64,000 nucleotides of DNA from Lanius collurio (GCA_020086605.1 JACBWW010000015.1:6469513-6533512); one strand, 5' to 3'; shown: positions 1 through 13,366, counted from the stretch's first letter. Numbers and translations are program-made. Notes: generated from the letters alone by a model not told the origin.

Positions 1-2821
1 AATATCTGAAAGCCCATCCAACTCAGCTTGTATAGTTTTTTTCTGTCTAATGAAGATTGCCTAATAAATATTCTTTACCTTTATAACCTTTGGCCTTCAT
101 TCAAAATAGTATTTAAGCCTACTTGAATCTAGTAGGAGCCAGCTGGCATACTGACTGAGAATAGTTTTTCCCTGCCCGAAGTTTTAGACTACTTTGAGAC
201 CACAGTATAATAATAAATATAAGTAATAAAATATCATTATTATTTCATCAATCAGTAGCAGCCTGAAGAGTAAACCAATAAAATCTGTTATTCCTGACAC
301 CTCTAATTTTTTGCTCCAGTTACAGTTTTTAAAATATGTCATTTGCCAAGCTACTGGATATTTCCAATTAAAGAAGCAGTCAAAAAAGCTAAAAAGCTTG
401 TTAGCTAATGTCTGACAATCAGCCATACGCTAAGTCTTACCAAAACCAAGTGGCTTTCATTATTTCCAGTAGAGACTGAAAATTATAGGATTAAAGAAAT
501 TGATTCCAATTATTTAGGATCCCATTCCAAGCACATATAATAAATCAAGCCGTAAGTGGCATCAGTCTCACTAAAATATAGCAATTGCACATTACCACTG
601 AAGAATATGTGTTTAGCCATTGGCCATTTCTTTTTTCAGGGGGAATTGCAGATATATGATGGAATTCCAGCTACTTGTAGAAAGTCCAGCCACATGGTCA
701 TAAATAGAATTTTGTGACGTGTAAACTTCGGATGACTAAGATTTGGTTATAAAATAACATAACACTCCATATTGGGAAATCTTTTTAAAGTTGAGTGGCT
801 CCTTTTATTCTCTATATATCAGCTTCCTAATGGCTTTTCAACAGTTTGAGCCATTTTCTGAAATTACCACAGCTGCTTCACATTAGTTATGGGGTTTTGT
901 TGCTAAGAGGCTTTCTGCTTGCTGAGTTTCACTAGATCCTTAAACTAGATTTTTTTTGTTGTTGATTGCATATTCACAGCAAACACTATAATGGAATGAG
1001 GGTTGACATAAGTTTTCCTTCCAAATTGGTTCAAAGGGTGCAGAGACTTTCAAACTGCTAATAGCAGAGCTGTCTTAGGTAATGCTGCCTCCATCTATTG
1101 ACTAAACAAGTCACTGTCCTGAAGACTTCAGTATGTTTTGTACTGTCCCCTTCTCTTGTTGCATGTTTCATAGAGCTGAATTTTGTATTTGTTTTAATGT
1201 TTTGACAATAATAATATTTCCACTAACAAGCATATTTAGAGACAGAATCCATGAATTCCACCAGTTCACAAGGAATGGAAGGTAACTTCTACAAGAAGGA
1301 AGTGGGACATACCTGAGAGCAGAAGGAGCTGCTGGACCCAGTTCACCAGCATTCTGCTTGCCGAGCAGTCGCTTCCATCCAAGTGGTCAATACAACACAT
1401 TCTGTGCTACCATTTAGGCCTGGCCACCAGTTTCATTGTCTGAACCAAGAGGAAACAAGGTAAAAATGAACAGCAACCAGGTCCCAGGAGGAGTAATTAA
1501 ACAGTAGTCCCTGTCTAGAATAAAAGTCATGGAAAGCGAAGAGAAAGAAGTATGTGATGGATGAAAGGGGGTAAAGACTGACAGGAATACTTGCACCAGA
1601 AATGTTACCAGGACAGAAATATAAGCTGGAGTAGACCAGTCATGAAAGAGAGTGATTCACAGTATGTACCTGAGCAATACCTAAATGTTGAACCAGTGTT
1701 TTCTTTCATGACAACTCAGGTCTCTACTTCAACTGGACAGGGATGGCGAATTTCAGCTGAAAAACTGGATGCTGTGTGACAAAGAGATGCTGGGCTGCCA
1801 GCTCAGTTCTGAAGAGGAGAGAAAGGTGATCTGTGGGAGTACCTGCAGAATTGCTCTTAGGACAGGAAAAGAAACAACACATGGGGTTCTCTGGATAACA
1901 CTGCCCAGAAAGAGGAATGGGTTGACAAAATTAGTAATGTTGAAGGGTTTTGTTTAGTTCTGGTTTTTACATCACATCACTGAAGACTTGGGTTTGTGGC
2001 TCTGGAGTCACAACACAAAATCCATTTTCTTTTCATGTTCCTTTTCTTCTTGACTAAATGACTGGTAACAAGGAGTTCATTGTAAAGTAGCTGGGGAGCA
2101 GGAACACAAACAGGGTACTTGAGAGGAATGTCCAGCTGGTACCTGTAGACAGAGTAGGACAAAAAAGATAATTAAGAATAATTCTGTATTGGAACAATTT
2201 GAGGTAGTATTTTGATTAGGGAAAAAGTGGTTCAGAAATTAAGTACAAAGAAGGGATAGCAGTGGTTATTGTGATGAGGAAATTGAGCATGTTGAACCCT
2301 CATAGCCACAGTTTCAGTGCTGTCCAACAAAGTGTATCAAAGGATGAGAGACAAAACATTTTTGATATGCAGTTTTAAGATTCCAGAGAGTTGAATCACC
2401 TAGTGTTTAACTGCTTTATTGTGAGCTGCTGCAGCCTTGTTCTTGGGTAAAAAATGTCAAAGGTTTGGCATGCCTGGAAAAGGGAACAAAATATAGTGTG
2501 GAAATAGTATATAATTGCTAACATTTAAAAACAAAGGAAAAAGTTTGGTTAGACATGAAAGAAGACTCTTTAGTTGTGAAGACTGTGAAGCATACTCCAC
2601 AGGGTTGGAGCAGTCTCCACTATTTGAGTTTTCTCAGAATAAGTTGGACAAAAACCTGTTGGTGAGAATGATGTAGCAGATCATGTCTCACAGGAGAAGA
2701 ACAGTCTTCTTCAGCAACATATGATGCTCTTTCAATCCCCTGACAGAATTTCTTACAGTCCAGGAAGAGAAACACTAAAAAGAGACTCTGAAATCCACAG
2801 GGCTTTGCAGCTGCCACTTAC
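1..2821. other. non-coding, nothing recognised
   Basis: This is AT-rich DNA without a recognisable gene, RNA or transposon. Between about 1250 and 2150 the base composition is somewhat richer in G and C. That part contains two short plus-strand open frames (1591-1779 and 1769-1957) that overlap in different frames. Neither has convincing splice sites or a recognisable domain, so I treat them as chance. An old degraded repeat in that part cannot be excluded. Confidence 0.5.
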
Positions 2822-2874
2822 CTGGACAGAGAGTCCACAGCTGGGCTGACCTCAAGTATTACTGTAGAGGTAAC
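2822..2874 (-). other. weak candidate internal exon (53 bp)
   Basis: On the minus strand a CAG acceptor (2875-2877 on the plus strand) precedes 53 bp that are open in one frame and end at a consensus GTAAGT donor. The frame encodes 17 residues, including VILEVSPAVDSL, plus two leftover bases. The acceptor's pyrimidine tract is only moderate. A 53-bp open stretch between an AG and a GTAAGT is easily found by chance in 128 kb of strand, so this is listed only as a lead. The protein is not recognised. Confidence 0.1.
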
Positions 2875-2877
2875 CTG

Positions 2878-4560
2878 CACACGTAAGCATAAGAACATGC
2901 ATGGTAATTAATTTTGGGTAGTATGAGCAACTGAATACCCTGGAGTAGGAGTTATCAGTGTAAAATTAGGCCAGAGCATATCACAGACCTTACAAAAATG
3001 AAAGGCAGGATTTGACATTAAGTAGAGCCTTTCTGTTTTAATGCTATATTCACTATATTCATGGGAAGGAGATGATAAAATTTTAATTCTTCATTTGAGA
3101 AAAAAAAACTATGCTGGTTTTAATGGTAAATAGGAATTCGTGGATTCCTGATTCCTGGATGAATTACATAGTATTTGGATATGCTATGATATGTAATGTT
3201 GAAATGCAAGCTCAAGATTGGTCCAGACTGGAATAATGTTTCAACCACAAGGCAATATGATACTTTTGTAAAAATAGGCTGGTGATTCAGATAATGATGT
3301 TTCCACTGTATTATTTATTTGTTATGTCTGACAGTGAGCTTGGTCTTTTAGAAGAAAAGCTAAAAACTTTTCCTGCCCTGAGACTACACAGCCTTAGACC
3401 TCAGTCTTAGAAAGATTTATGTTTGAATAACTTGAGTAATCTCACTGGGCTTTAAGCATAATACTGAATTTACAAAATTGGTGCATGTGGCCAGTGAGTG
3501 GGATTACAGTCCAGAACACGGAAAGAGGAATGTAACATGGCATTAGTAGTTTGACCCACATCCTGAGTGTCTTGTGGAGCTAAATGAAAAGTTTGAAGCT
3601 CAGCTGCAAGGAAATTTTTTCAAGACCAGATAAACTGGAAGATGGTAAAAAACAGGGATCACAGTGGAATGACCATTTAAAGAAACCTTGATATTAATCC
3701 CAGCAATCATCAGTTAAAATCTCTTCAAACACTGAATACTTTTATTTACAATCACTTGCCACTCAAGTGGCATACACTACTGAACTGACTGGTGAGCTCA
3801 TCAGTCTGGATGATGTGAAACTAACTCCTTTGGAGGTTTTTAAGAATTTATTTCCCATTTTCTTACTACAGATTGGCTAAATTGGAATATTATCTATTTA
3901 AACTCATCTATAGAAAAATGTCTACACTTTCTTTGAACATTGTCAGCATAATAGTGAAATGCTCAGCTATACCATGTGCATCCAAAAGAGAGAGTAAATA
4001 ATACCAGAAATGTCACTTTATTTTTTTACTTTTATTTCTCTTGTCTTACTGAACTTGAAAACTTCTTCCTTTTCACTGATTCTTATAGAAAAAGACTTAA
4101 AAATAACAGCATATTATTGCTCAAAATGCCAGTAACCAGAGTAACATTTTAAAAACTTTAAATGAAAAGTGGTATGGAATATGGTATCAACCATATTCAC
4201 ATATACTTAAATTCTGAAGATTTCCTTCGTGGTACACAATACACACAACTTAAAAGTAATATAAAAGGACTGAAAAGACTTTTTCCACAAACTGCTTTAT
4301 CTCTCCTTTTGCTATGTTGGCACACAGCAAGTGACTGAAAAGATATAGCCTTTAAATATTTAACAGTTAAGATCTGAATTCCCTCTTTTGCTGAACCTGG
4401 GTCTCTCTGGTACCAATCAGATCTCCACAAAACATAAAGAGAAAATGTTTGCCTATTATATTTAACAAATTGCTCCAGCAATAAATATTGATATCTTATC
4501 CCAAAAGAACACAGGCACAGAGGTTACATTTATATTTAAAATATTTTAAAGTTATCTGAA
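2878..4560. other. non-coding, nothing recognised
   Basis: AT-rich sequence with only short chance open frames (for example 4197-4481 on the minus strand). No repeat, RNA gene or splice-bounded open frame was seen. Confidence 0.5.
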
Positions 4561-4775
4561 CCTGAAATATTAATTTTTGCCCTTTACAACAATCACATCT
4601 GTGCACATTATTCTTTTTTTAGTGCATGGTATTATTTTTTTGCTCCATTAAATACATTATATATACACTAATGAGTTTTTGCACAGATTTAACTTCTCAT
4701 AAAATACTGGAAGCAGTATTTTCAACCCATGATAGGGGAATTTATTCTTTTCTGTTACACAAACTTTAAATCATC
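4561..4775 (+). repeat. diverged dispersed repeat, copy A (partner at 7795-8080)
   Basis: This segment is repeated in the same orientation about 3.24 kb downstream. The best-matching core is roughly 4580-4700 against 7822-7940. It shares ACAACAATCACATCTG, then AGTGCAT.GTATTATTTTTTT, CTCCATTAAATACATT and CACAGATTTAACTTCTCAT, with scattered substitutions and small indels. A weaker match continues after the core (GGGAA followed by CTTTTCTGT.ACA). It may be an unrecognised low-copy transposon or an old local duplication. I see no terminal inverted repeats and no target-site duplication. No third copy was noticed in the window. Confidence 0.75.
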
Positions 4776-5469
4776 ACTAACCTTATCACTCTAGAAGGAA
4801 AAACTAGAAAAGTTCCACCATAAAAATTTCTTCATAACTGTGTTGTTGTTGCTAAACAGATAAACTATGCTATTTTTGCATGTCTCTTGGTCTAAATTTC
4901 TAAATGCAAAATAAATTTAAAAATTTTTGAAGCTTCTTATTCCTTTAGTTACAGAATTTACAGTGAGGAATCTTGAGGCTATCAAAGTAAAAGAATCTAT
5001 TGCTATCTCATAATTTGTCACATTTTTCAGGTCTCTATAAAAAATTAGTCTAAAACTGCTTTTAATTGATTCTTTTGTCCTTCGAGAAATCTTAGTTTTC
5101 CTTCTTCCTCAATACTGACCTGAACAACTTTTATTTTTGTATGTTTGAGATTGCAGAGAGTTAATAGTACTTCTAACAAACGTGTAATCATTTAGGACTA
5201 GGGAATTTTGGTTTTTTTAAAAGAAGAATTAAGGAGTGTGACAGCTTAAAATTCAGGAAGAACCTTTCCACTCTACAGTAAGTTCTAAACACCAGGACAA
5301 CCCTTTGTATAAACTTAAGAATGGAAAGAACAAGTTTATTTATGATAAGTCACTGCATAAACATGAGTACTCACCTTCTATTATTCCATCCACAAAATCT
5401 CTTTCTAACCTAGCTCAGCTGAGAAACTGAAGGTTTATAATGTGAAATTTTTGATCACCTTTTTCAGAC
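4776..5469. other. non-coding, nothing recognised
   Basis: AT-rich sequence with short homopolymer runs and no gene or repeat recognised. The first part may still be a very weak extension of the repeat copy just upstream. Confidence 0.5.
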
Positions 5470-5593
5470 AATAGTAAGTATGGTGTTGGGAACTGAAAAA
5501 GATGACAAATAATCATTATGGACTTCATTGTAATAGTAAGTATGGTGTTGGGAACTGAAAAAGATGACAAATAATCATTATGGACTTCATTGT
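5470..5593 (+). repeat. perfect 62-bp tandem duplication
   Basis: Two head-to-tail copies of a 62-bp unit, 5470-5531 and 5532-5593, are identical by eye. Each starts AATAGTAAGTATGG and ends GGACTTCATTGT. The unit is not low-complexity. Perfect identity implies a recent duplication, a polymorphic allele or an assembly artefact. Confidence 0.95.
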
Positions 5594-7794
5594 GTGTCAC
5601 TGGCTTCCTAAAGATGAGACACAGATTTTGGTGTCCGAGGTGCTTTCAGCAGGGCCAGAGTGGGCTTGTCTCTTTCTCCAAGGGAGGCCTGGAGAGCATC
5701 ATGAGGATATTTTTACTGTTATGCAACATTAAAAAGCCTTGTTCCTTGTTAGGTTTTAAAGTAAGAAAGTAATTACATGAAACAAGTAAAACAAGGACTG
5801 AGATGATGAATTATTAGGCAGCAGTTGTCTTGAAGTAGGAAATTAGGCTAAAAATATGAGTCAAAATATGTGAAGAGATATATTTTCAAATTTTCTTGAC
5901 ATTCTTGTTTATTTGTCCCTACACAGAGAAACTTTCATTTTTGCCAGTGGCATGAAGGGAAAAATTAAAAACAGAGTTTTAAAAGCTGAAATTACAGCCA
6001 GATATTTTTAATAGTACCTTTACTCTTGTTGTTTACATTGTTTAAGAACTTTCAGTTCTTTGCATTCTATTTTAATTGGAGAGAAATTAGAGCAAATTCT
6101 GTTTGAACAGCTTTTCAATCTACACAGAAAAAAACAAGTTAGACGTTTTTTCTAGTATATCATACTACAAAAACATGTTTAAGCTCATACAATATTACAT
6201 CTGAATAACAAAAAAAAGAAAAATTTGGACCATATACATTTCATTTCTTCAGTTTTAAAAAAAACCACAAAATTTTGTCTGGGGTATTGTTTTTGTTTTT
6301 TTTTTGAAAGTTAAGTGTCTACAGCAGTATTTCTTTATGGAAATTACTTCTAACCATCACAAGGTTAGATTTTCCGGACTTTGTGCATTGGTATTCAATA
6401 ACAGTACCCAAATCATTTTAGAAAGCGTGCCTGCCCAGGGAAGCATTTCCTCTACACAGAAAAATTTTTGCTCTTTACAGTCTAGGTTAATGGACAGTAG
6501 AGGAGAAGAAATGTATTTCATGCACAAGGAAAATAGTACATTAACATTGTGCTCTTGATCTTCTGCACTGAGCACAGCACTGGTATGGATCACAATATGC
6601 ACACAGGATTAACAGGCCTGAAAATAATCTTACCAACTTTCTCCCTATTCTCCACGGGAAATGTTGACTGGCTTGTAAAAAGGTGCTTCATAGGCTAAAA
6701 GCAGGAAAACTCCCAGTTTCCTACATGTGGCTGGTGAAACTGATACAAGTGCGAGCACAAGTTTCTTATTTCAAGGAAGCTGAGAGTTAACTAGGTTCTT
6801 GAGTAGGTCTGAATAGTTTGCTGCAGCTGGGTTCAGATGAAGGAAAATAACTAAATGGCTCACCCTGAGTTATCAGTACTGCAAAATATTTTTACCCCAA
6901 AACAAAACCTCAGGAAAAGGTCTTTATCTTATCATAAAACACAAACAGTTTATTGTTCTAATTTGTGTTGTATCTGTAGCAAGACAAGTCTATGGAAAAC
7001 TAGAACCGTGCTTCTACAATGTGAACTCAGTGTAAAGATGGAATAGACAAGAGATATAGCAGCTTCTTTGTGATATTTTTCTTCTCTAAATACTATTTTG
7101 AGACAAACATTTTTAAATTATTTTCTGTACATGACATAAAATTATAAGTAAATATTTACACAGTACTTAATGACAAAGATGGGCTATGTTAGTAGAATAA
7201 TTAAGACTGAAAAACCACCAACGTAATTCCCAGAAATATTCTCAAGAGCTGATAGTGGAGGACACTCACCTCACAACAAATTAACTAAGTTTTGTTGACA
7301 GGTAATAGAAAGAAGAAATTGCATATTAATCCTTCTAAATCTATGACTATGAATCAGAGGCTGAAATTTAAATTAAAATAATGAAAAAAATAAAACCAAT
7401 ATAAAGTCTTCAAAGCACTGTCTTTCCAAGGCAGTCAAAACTATGAACTTTAAGTTTTTGGAAGGTATTCAAGTAATGCAGCCTTCTGACAGTGGAGATG
7501 AAGTGGTAGAGAAGAAAGTAGTACAAAATCTGAAAAAATAAATTTTAGAGAATTTCTGGTAAAGAAAGGTAATAAAAATGTGCATTGAGTGGTCATTCTG
7601 CTTCTTCAAGAGTACCTTTAAACAAACTCTGTAATGCAAAGGTGTTAAAGGTCAATTCTACTTTAGAGGACACTGAGAACACTTTCTGTGAGAGATGCAA
7701 ATTGATTACTTGAAAATATAGCCTACTTGAAACCATTTCCTTTCATTCATATACAGCCACATATTTAGATTTAAAAAAATTTAAAAATTTAGAT
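5594..7794. other. non-coding, nothing recognised
   Basis: AT-rich sequence. At 6304-6602 both strands are open for over 80 codons in overlapping positions. That pattern argues for chance rather than coding, and no splice signals or domains frame either one. No transposon was recognised. Confidence 0.5.
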
Positions 7795-8080
7795 TTTAAA
7801 AATTTTGATATATTATTTTTTCCTCTTTACAACAATCACATCTGCACACATTATTTTTTTAGTGCATAGTATTATTTTTTTACTCCATTAAATACATTGT
7901 GTAAGCACTAAGGTGTTTTTACACAGATTTAACTTCTCATGACACTTGTACTCCAGAAACACTTAAAACTCCTTTTAAAATGTTATTTAGGCTCCAGAGA
8001 AGTGTGGAGCACAACATCCTTACTAAGTTGCTGATAGATTACAGGGAAAAATTGTACCTTTTCTGTGACAGAACGTTTGC
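7795..8080 (+). repeat. diverged dispersed repeat, copy B (partner at 4561-4775)
   Basis: This is the second, same-orientation copy of the repeat at 4561-4775. The core (about 7822-7940) matches well. After the shared AACTTCTCAT this copy carries roughly 90 extra bases relative to copy A, and a weaker match then resumes near 8042 (CAGGGAAAAATTG, CTTTTCTGTGACA). The extra bases could be an insertion here or a deletion in copy A. The divergence level says the event is old. Confidence 0.7.
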
Positions 8081-11000
8081 AAAAAAATAGAAAAAAAATC
8101 GAATTATGCTCAATCTGCATTTCCTGTTTCATACAGCACTAGAATTTTAATCATTTTTTTACTTGTAATATGATTTGTCAGAGGAAAAATGGAACTTTTT
8201 TCTCTAACTTCCAAGTTGTATTGTGATCCCACTAAAATTAATAGGATGATTCCCACTGAACACATTTCATCAGAGCTAAAATGATTGAAGGCATTTATGA
8301 CTCACAATGGCAGAAAAAATAAGGCAAGGGGTTGTGATCCCACAGTCCTCAAACTTTCCTAGGCTTCTCCAAAATCAGTGCAATCTGTCAGTAGAACTCT
8401 CCCTAGTCCATAGAGGGTAGCCAATGCACAAATACTTTTTTTTTAGTTGTTTGAGATTAATTAGCAATAAAATTAAATCCTTTGATCTTATTTGATAGTT
8501 ACTGTGGAGATTTTAGACATTTGTTATCAGCTAAAAATAAACTGTATTTTCAAACTCTTTTCTATAGATAGTGTCATTAGATGATCTAGAGGAATATAGT
8601 GACACTATTGGGTTGGTTGTAAAAAGTTTGATTGAAATACAATGACTTAGTATTTTAATGGAACACTAAATTCTGTCATGTAACACAAGAAATTACAAGC
8701 TGGAGTGCAATTGTGATGAGTAAAATGTGTTTCATAAATGAATACTCATGTAGAAAAATATATTGTAGTTGGGTAATAATCATATTTCACTGGTGACAAA
8801 TCTCATGTTATACTTCTTAATAGGCTGCTAAGAACTCCAAATTAACCACCTACTCTTAAAGCCAAGGCTGATTTGCCTCCTCAGAGCTGCTCATGGGTAA
8901 GGTAATAGGTGATGCCAAATATTTTTAGAAACATGACTAATGGATAACCCAAATCCTTGCCCTCAAAACAGTCTGATAGTCTTGGAAAAGTGTTGAGTAC
9001 CTACATACTAAAAATCAGGTTTCTCTGATAATTCTGGTTTATACTTATCATTTCTCTTTTGAAATTTTAGATTGCTAGAGGTAAAATAAGTGTGGTATCT
9101 TTGAGATAAGACTACCAGTCTCCCCTTTAATTCATGGGTCCAAATGCTGATATGCCAACAGCAATCTAGAGAAGCCAGAAGTGCAAACAATTACATGATT
9201 TGTTAAATACTTGCCTTACACTTTATTATGTTACTATGCACATCTGCCTCTTGACTGCAGCAAGTAAAATTTTTCCATAGTTCTCCTTGTAAATGAAATT
9301 GGCAGATCTGCCAGAATGTCATGATTTCGCTAATACATTACACTAGGATTTAGCTTGAAGTCACGTACAAAATCTTCAATTTCTCCTGTTGAGTGCAGAC
9401 ATAAATGTTTAAGAGTCCCGAAGGATAGTAAGAGACACTGGAAGGAAACACAATCACTATGAAGATGATGAAAATATTGAAGATCAGCCAACATAGATAA
9501 TAAATAACATAAAAGAAAGACCCTGTTCTCTAATGTTCCCTGAGAGCTATTCTAAGCACTACGTATGTCAGCCAATTGGCTGGGTCGTGGAAAGAGGATC
9601 ACATTGTCTGGATGCATCAAGTAAATAAAGATTTTCTTCCAGGACCACTATCCTTTCATTGTCATGTTCTGTAGGGAAATGTAATTCCATAACATTCTGA
9701 TCTCCTCACATTTGGCTTTGTTGCATTTATAAACATAAATTAAGCCCCTTTTTTTCACTTTCCCCAACAGCTGCTCTAGTATGAAGTACAGGTCGATCTG
9801 GCATCTTCATCTTTAACACTCTGCTGGCTAGTACAGGGCATTAGAAAGCCCTCAGAGACAGACTGTGGCCATGCTCAGTGACAGGCAGCTGAGATTCCAG
9901 CCTTCTGTCACCACATTAGACAGGGCAGGATTCAGGCAGAGCAGCAGCAAGGAAATCGAGTAACTTTCAGAAATCACTAGGGATTAATGGGAATGCTTTC
10001 ACTTCAAATATATTGTAGCAAAATACTTCTCTTTCAATCAATGAGAAAATTCTTATTGAAAGAACATATTAGCATTGGCTTTACTGATTTGCAAATTTCC
10101 TGAGTTCTGTTTCCTGTTTATTACAGTACATGGGAAGACTTCTGCTGTCAAAACAAAAGAGTATGGAAATTAAAAAATAAAATTTAAAAAAACCCTAAAA
10201 ACCACCTAAGTCTAAATAAGTCTTCGTTGCTTGTGGAAGTTGCATTCTTAGTTCTTATACCAATAAAACAAGGATATGCAAAACTCGTTTTTTCTTACAA
10301 AATTAATTTCTCTACAGTGCAGAACCATGAACAAAAGGCATTTTAATAGTCTAAGTAACAGGATCATCTGACATTTATTTAACTGACTTTTTCCACAGAT
10401 TTCTTTAATGGGCAAGTTAAAACTTTACTTTCCTTGGAAAGCCTACCTTATTTAAGGCACCTTAACAAACTACATTTAGTTCCATATTATTAGATTTAGG
10501 GATCAAAATTTTAGCTCTTTTTCTTGACTGTCTGACATGATTGAGCCTGCAACAATCTTATCTCCAGTAGGACTTCAATGAAGGCTTAATCAGCATAGGT
10601 TCTCTAAATCTGGATTAAGATAATATTTTCTTCCTCTTTGGAAGAAACAGATTAGAAGTTTCTGTCTGAGAAAGGAAGTTGAGAGATGCTTAGACCAGGA
10701 ATAAGTCTGGTGAAACAGAAGAACTTTAGTAGTCTTTCAGTAGAGAGAAAATAAATAGAGTTAGTGCTGGATTAAAAGGGATAATACATATTAGAAGAAA
10801 AATTGAACCCTTGTTAGGTTGAGAGGATACAATCTGGAGACTAACTGAAGTCCCAGATTTTGAGAAAAGGTGAAGCATACTGGTTATGAGTAACTTTTCT
10901 CAAATTTCTTGCTCTCCGAACATCTCTTAATACTGGATTACAAGGTTCCATCTGACTTTTGGGTTGACTTGAACTCACATCTACAAAAACTTCCTTTTGA

Positions 11001-12507
11001 AGGGAGAGTTTTACTCTCTGAATCTCTATGTGAATGTAGAGATGTGACCCTGATGAATGGTTTGTGGTATTGGGCTCTGAATGTCCGCTGTTGTTTGGTG
11101 TCATACAATAAATCACACAAAGGTAAAGCACACGCAGTCTCCATGGAGGTGGTTGGAGTCAGTGCTGCACAGGCTGGAAACATTCTCATTTGAATTGGAA
11201 ACAGAATTTGTTAGCTTCCTAAAAGGAAATACTGTGTGTAGACTTGGCCATTGAATGACTTCACTAAAATGCTAAACTAATATAATCAGAAACATTTAGC
11301 TATAATTTTTGCAGAGACCATTGATAGTACAGGCTTCCCAACTCCAAATGTGTTTTGCATTTGTTTAAGTTTTGAAATAATTGGGCCTGGTCTTAATTGT
11401 GCCCGTGCAATGAGTCGCAGAGTTGGTTTACCACCGTAAAATACTTCTGATTGAGTTACTGTATATTCTTTAAACATACAAAGGGAAAGAGAATTAATTA
11501 AATTACTTTCTTATAAATAAGGAGAAAAACTTGTTCATGGAAACTTTGTAATTGTTCTGGAGAAGCTTTTTTTAATGGGGTGCCAAGGACTCACATTTGC
11601 TGTGCACCAGCCTGCTGTCCCATTGCTCAGTGCCAGATGGGGAAAGAGCAGGTCTTCTGCAGTCACTGACATGTACAGCTCAAATCCCAACCTTTCACAA
11701 AGTCATGAGAAAGACATCTGTTAGTGCCAGTTCTATGTTTGTTTCTGATATTTATAACTTGAGAAAAAGTGCACTGCAATTAAAAGTGTTAGGCAGAAGG
11801 ACAACAAAAGAAGGGCTAAGAAGATGGAACCCTTGGAGGCAAGACTATCCATAGCTAGCAATCTACAATGTAGAGGAAAAAGGCCTAAAGAGAAATATGA
11901 TTTGGGCTCATAAAATCATTTATGTATTGTTAGCTAAGCAAGGAATTTTTATTCAGCTGATCATTCTGGATAAGAATCAGCAACGTCCATGAAACAAGTA
12001 TAAAGTTGCTTTAAAACAGGCAAAAGACTGATTATTTTCTCAGCAGCCCAGGAAATTTTGGATCCTAGTCTCCAAGGATGTTGTGGAAGAAAACAGTAGA
12101 TGGTCAACAAATTTGTTAGGAAAAAAAAAGGTCTGTAAAGGGATTCCAAAATGACTGCCAAAGAGGTTCCTTCTAATGTCCCAAATGCATCAGTCATGAA
12201 TGCTGGAGAAGCACAACTTAAAAGAATTACATGAAGCAGTCAGCATTGTAATCTCTTCTTCAATACCCCATATTGCTCCTTTTTGCAGCAGAACACAACG
12301 CTGGATAGATCACTAAACTAACCCAGTAGCGCAGTTCCTACGTTCAGTGGTCTTTGGACATGACTGAAAGTGAACAAATGGCGTGACAAGTGCTTTAAAA
12401 CTGAGCTGAAAGAGAAAAGTAGTTCAGTTTCATAAATAATGGGAAAATCATTACTCTCAATGATGACAGCTGTTTCTGGAACTGCTTGTCCCATAGTCAT
12501 GATGTGA
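8081..12507. other. non-coding, nothing recognised
   Basis: AT-rich sequence with chance-level open frames on both strands, such as the three mutually overlapping ones at 10841-11193. No gene, RNA or transposon was recognised. The segment 9540-9960 is slightly less AT-rich but carries no motif I can name. Confidence 0.5.
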
Positions 12508-12575
12508 TTCTTGGGGTATCTCCACAGGGCCAGTAGCTGGACTCAATGATCCTCAATAGATTATCCAGTAAACCT
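12508..12575 (+). mobile_element. CR1-like LINE 3' end fragment
   Basis: The stretch containing CACAGGGCCAGTAGCTGG followed by ACTCAATGATCCT closely follows the 3' untranslated end of avian CR1 LINEs (GGGCCAGGAGTTGGACTCGATGATCC and relatives, from my knowledge of the family). The similarity fades after about 12560. The terminal 8-bp repeats typical of CR1 ends are not preserved. Extreme 5' truncation is normal for CR1, so this short fragment is an old dead copy. Confidence 0.65.
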
Positions 12576-12660
12576 GTTACTTGTAAAGTTTTGTGAAATA
12601 TTAAGACATGTATATCTTCAAAAATGGATATATCGTTCAAGAACTTTGCATCCTGAGGAT

Positions 12661-12722
12661 TTAAAAACACCAAAAAAAATCAAAATCAGAAACAAAACAA
12701 AACTGAAAACAAGCAAACAAAA
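12661..12722 (+). repeat. A-rich low-complexity stretch
   Basis: A run dominated by A with interspersed C and G (AAAC and AAAAC units) lies about 85 bp downstream of the CR1 fragment. It could be a decayed A-rich tail or simple low-complexity sequence. Confidence 0.7.
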
Positions 12723-13044
12723 CAAAGCCTACTTTGTGATCACTTTGTGATGGTGAAGGAAGCCTAAAGTTGGTCAGAAGATCTGCATTTCCTTGAGAGA
12801 TTTCAGCTTGAAAGTTTAGGTTTTCACAGAAAACTTCCTGAGACTATCTGAAAAAATGGAAAGAATGTCCATTTGAAGTAATCTTTTTCAGGCAGCTATC
12901 TAAGCAAAAAATATGATAAAGATTGTCTGTAGGTGGGATTAGTCTGAAGGACTTTCCCAGTCCTAGACCCACATCCATTTCACAAATCTATGTGCACGGT
13001 TTAGTACTACAGGGATTGAAAAACTCTTTGCCCCTCCAGCATAT

Positions 13045-13366
13045 TTGTGTGGTGAAAATAGCAGACAAGGATTTGAATCCCTTTTAAGTTTTAAATATGC
13101 GCGTTTCCAAGATAAGGAACATAAGGTTCACAAGTTGCATAAGACTTTCCAGGCAGGGGCCCTCAATATTGGAGCAGAGCAGGATCCTACTGTGCCCCAA
13201 AGCTGCTCTGGTGCTGGATGGATGCTTTGCCCACCCTGAGTATGAAACATGGCCGCTAACAGCACCTCTGAGCTTGCAGTTGGACCTGGGCTTGGACGAG
13301 AGCATGCATCTGTCACTGAGGTCTGCAAACTGTAGCAGATACAGAAACACAAATTATTGCACATAA
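13045..13366. other. GC-richer block, origin unknown
   Basis: This block stands out from its AT-rich surroundings and holds several CpG dinucleotides. Open frames of 64 to 89 codons lie on both strands in overlapping positions, so the openness reflects base composition rather than coding. No splice-bounded frame, domain or known repeat was recognised. It could be a relic of a retrocopy, an unrecognised LTR or a regulatory element. Confidence 0.3.

Noticed and set aside
6421..6445. CCTGCCCAGGGAAGC as a CR1 internal fragment
   Set aside because: The short word matches CR1, but the flanking sequence does not.
13045..13366. Four overlapping frames of 64-89 codons as a small gene
   Set aside because: Openness on both strands at once reflects base composition rather than selection for coding.
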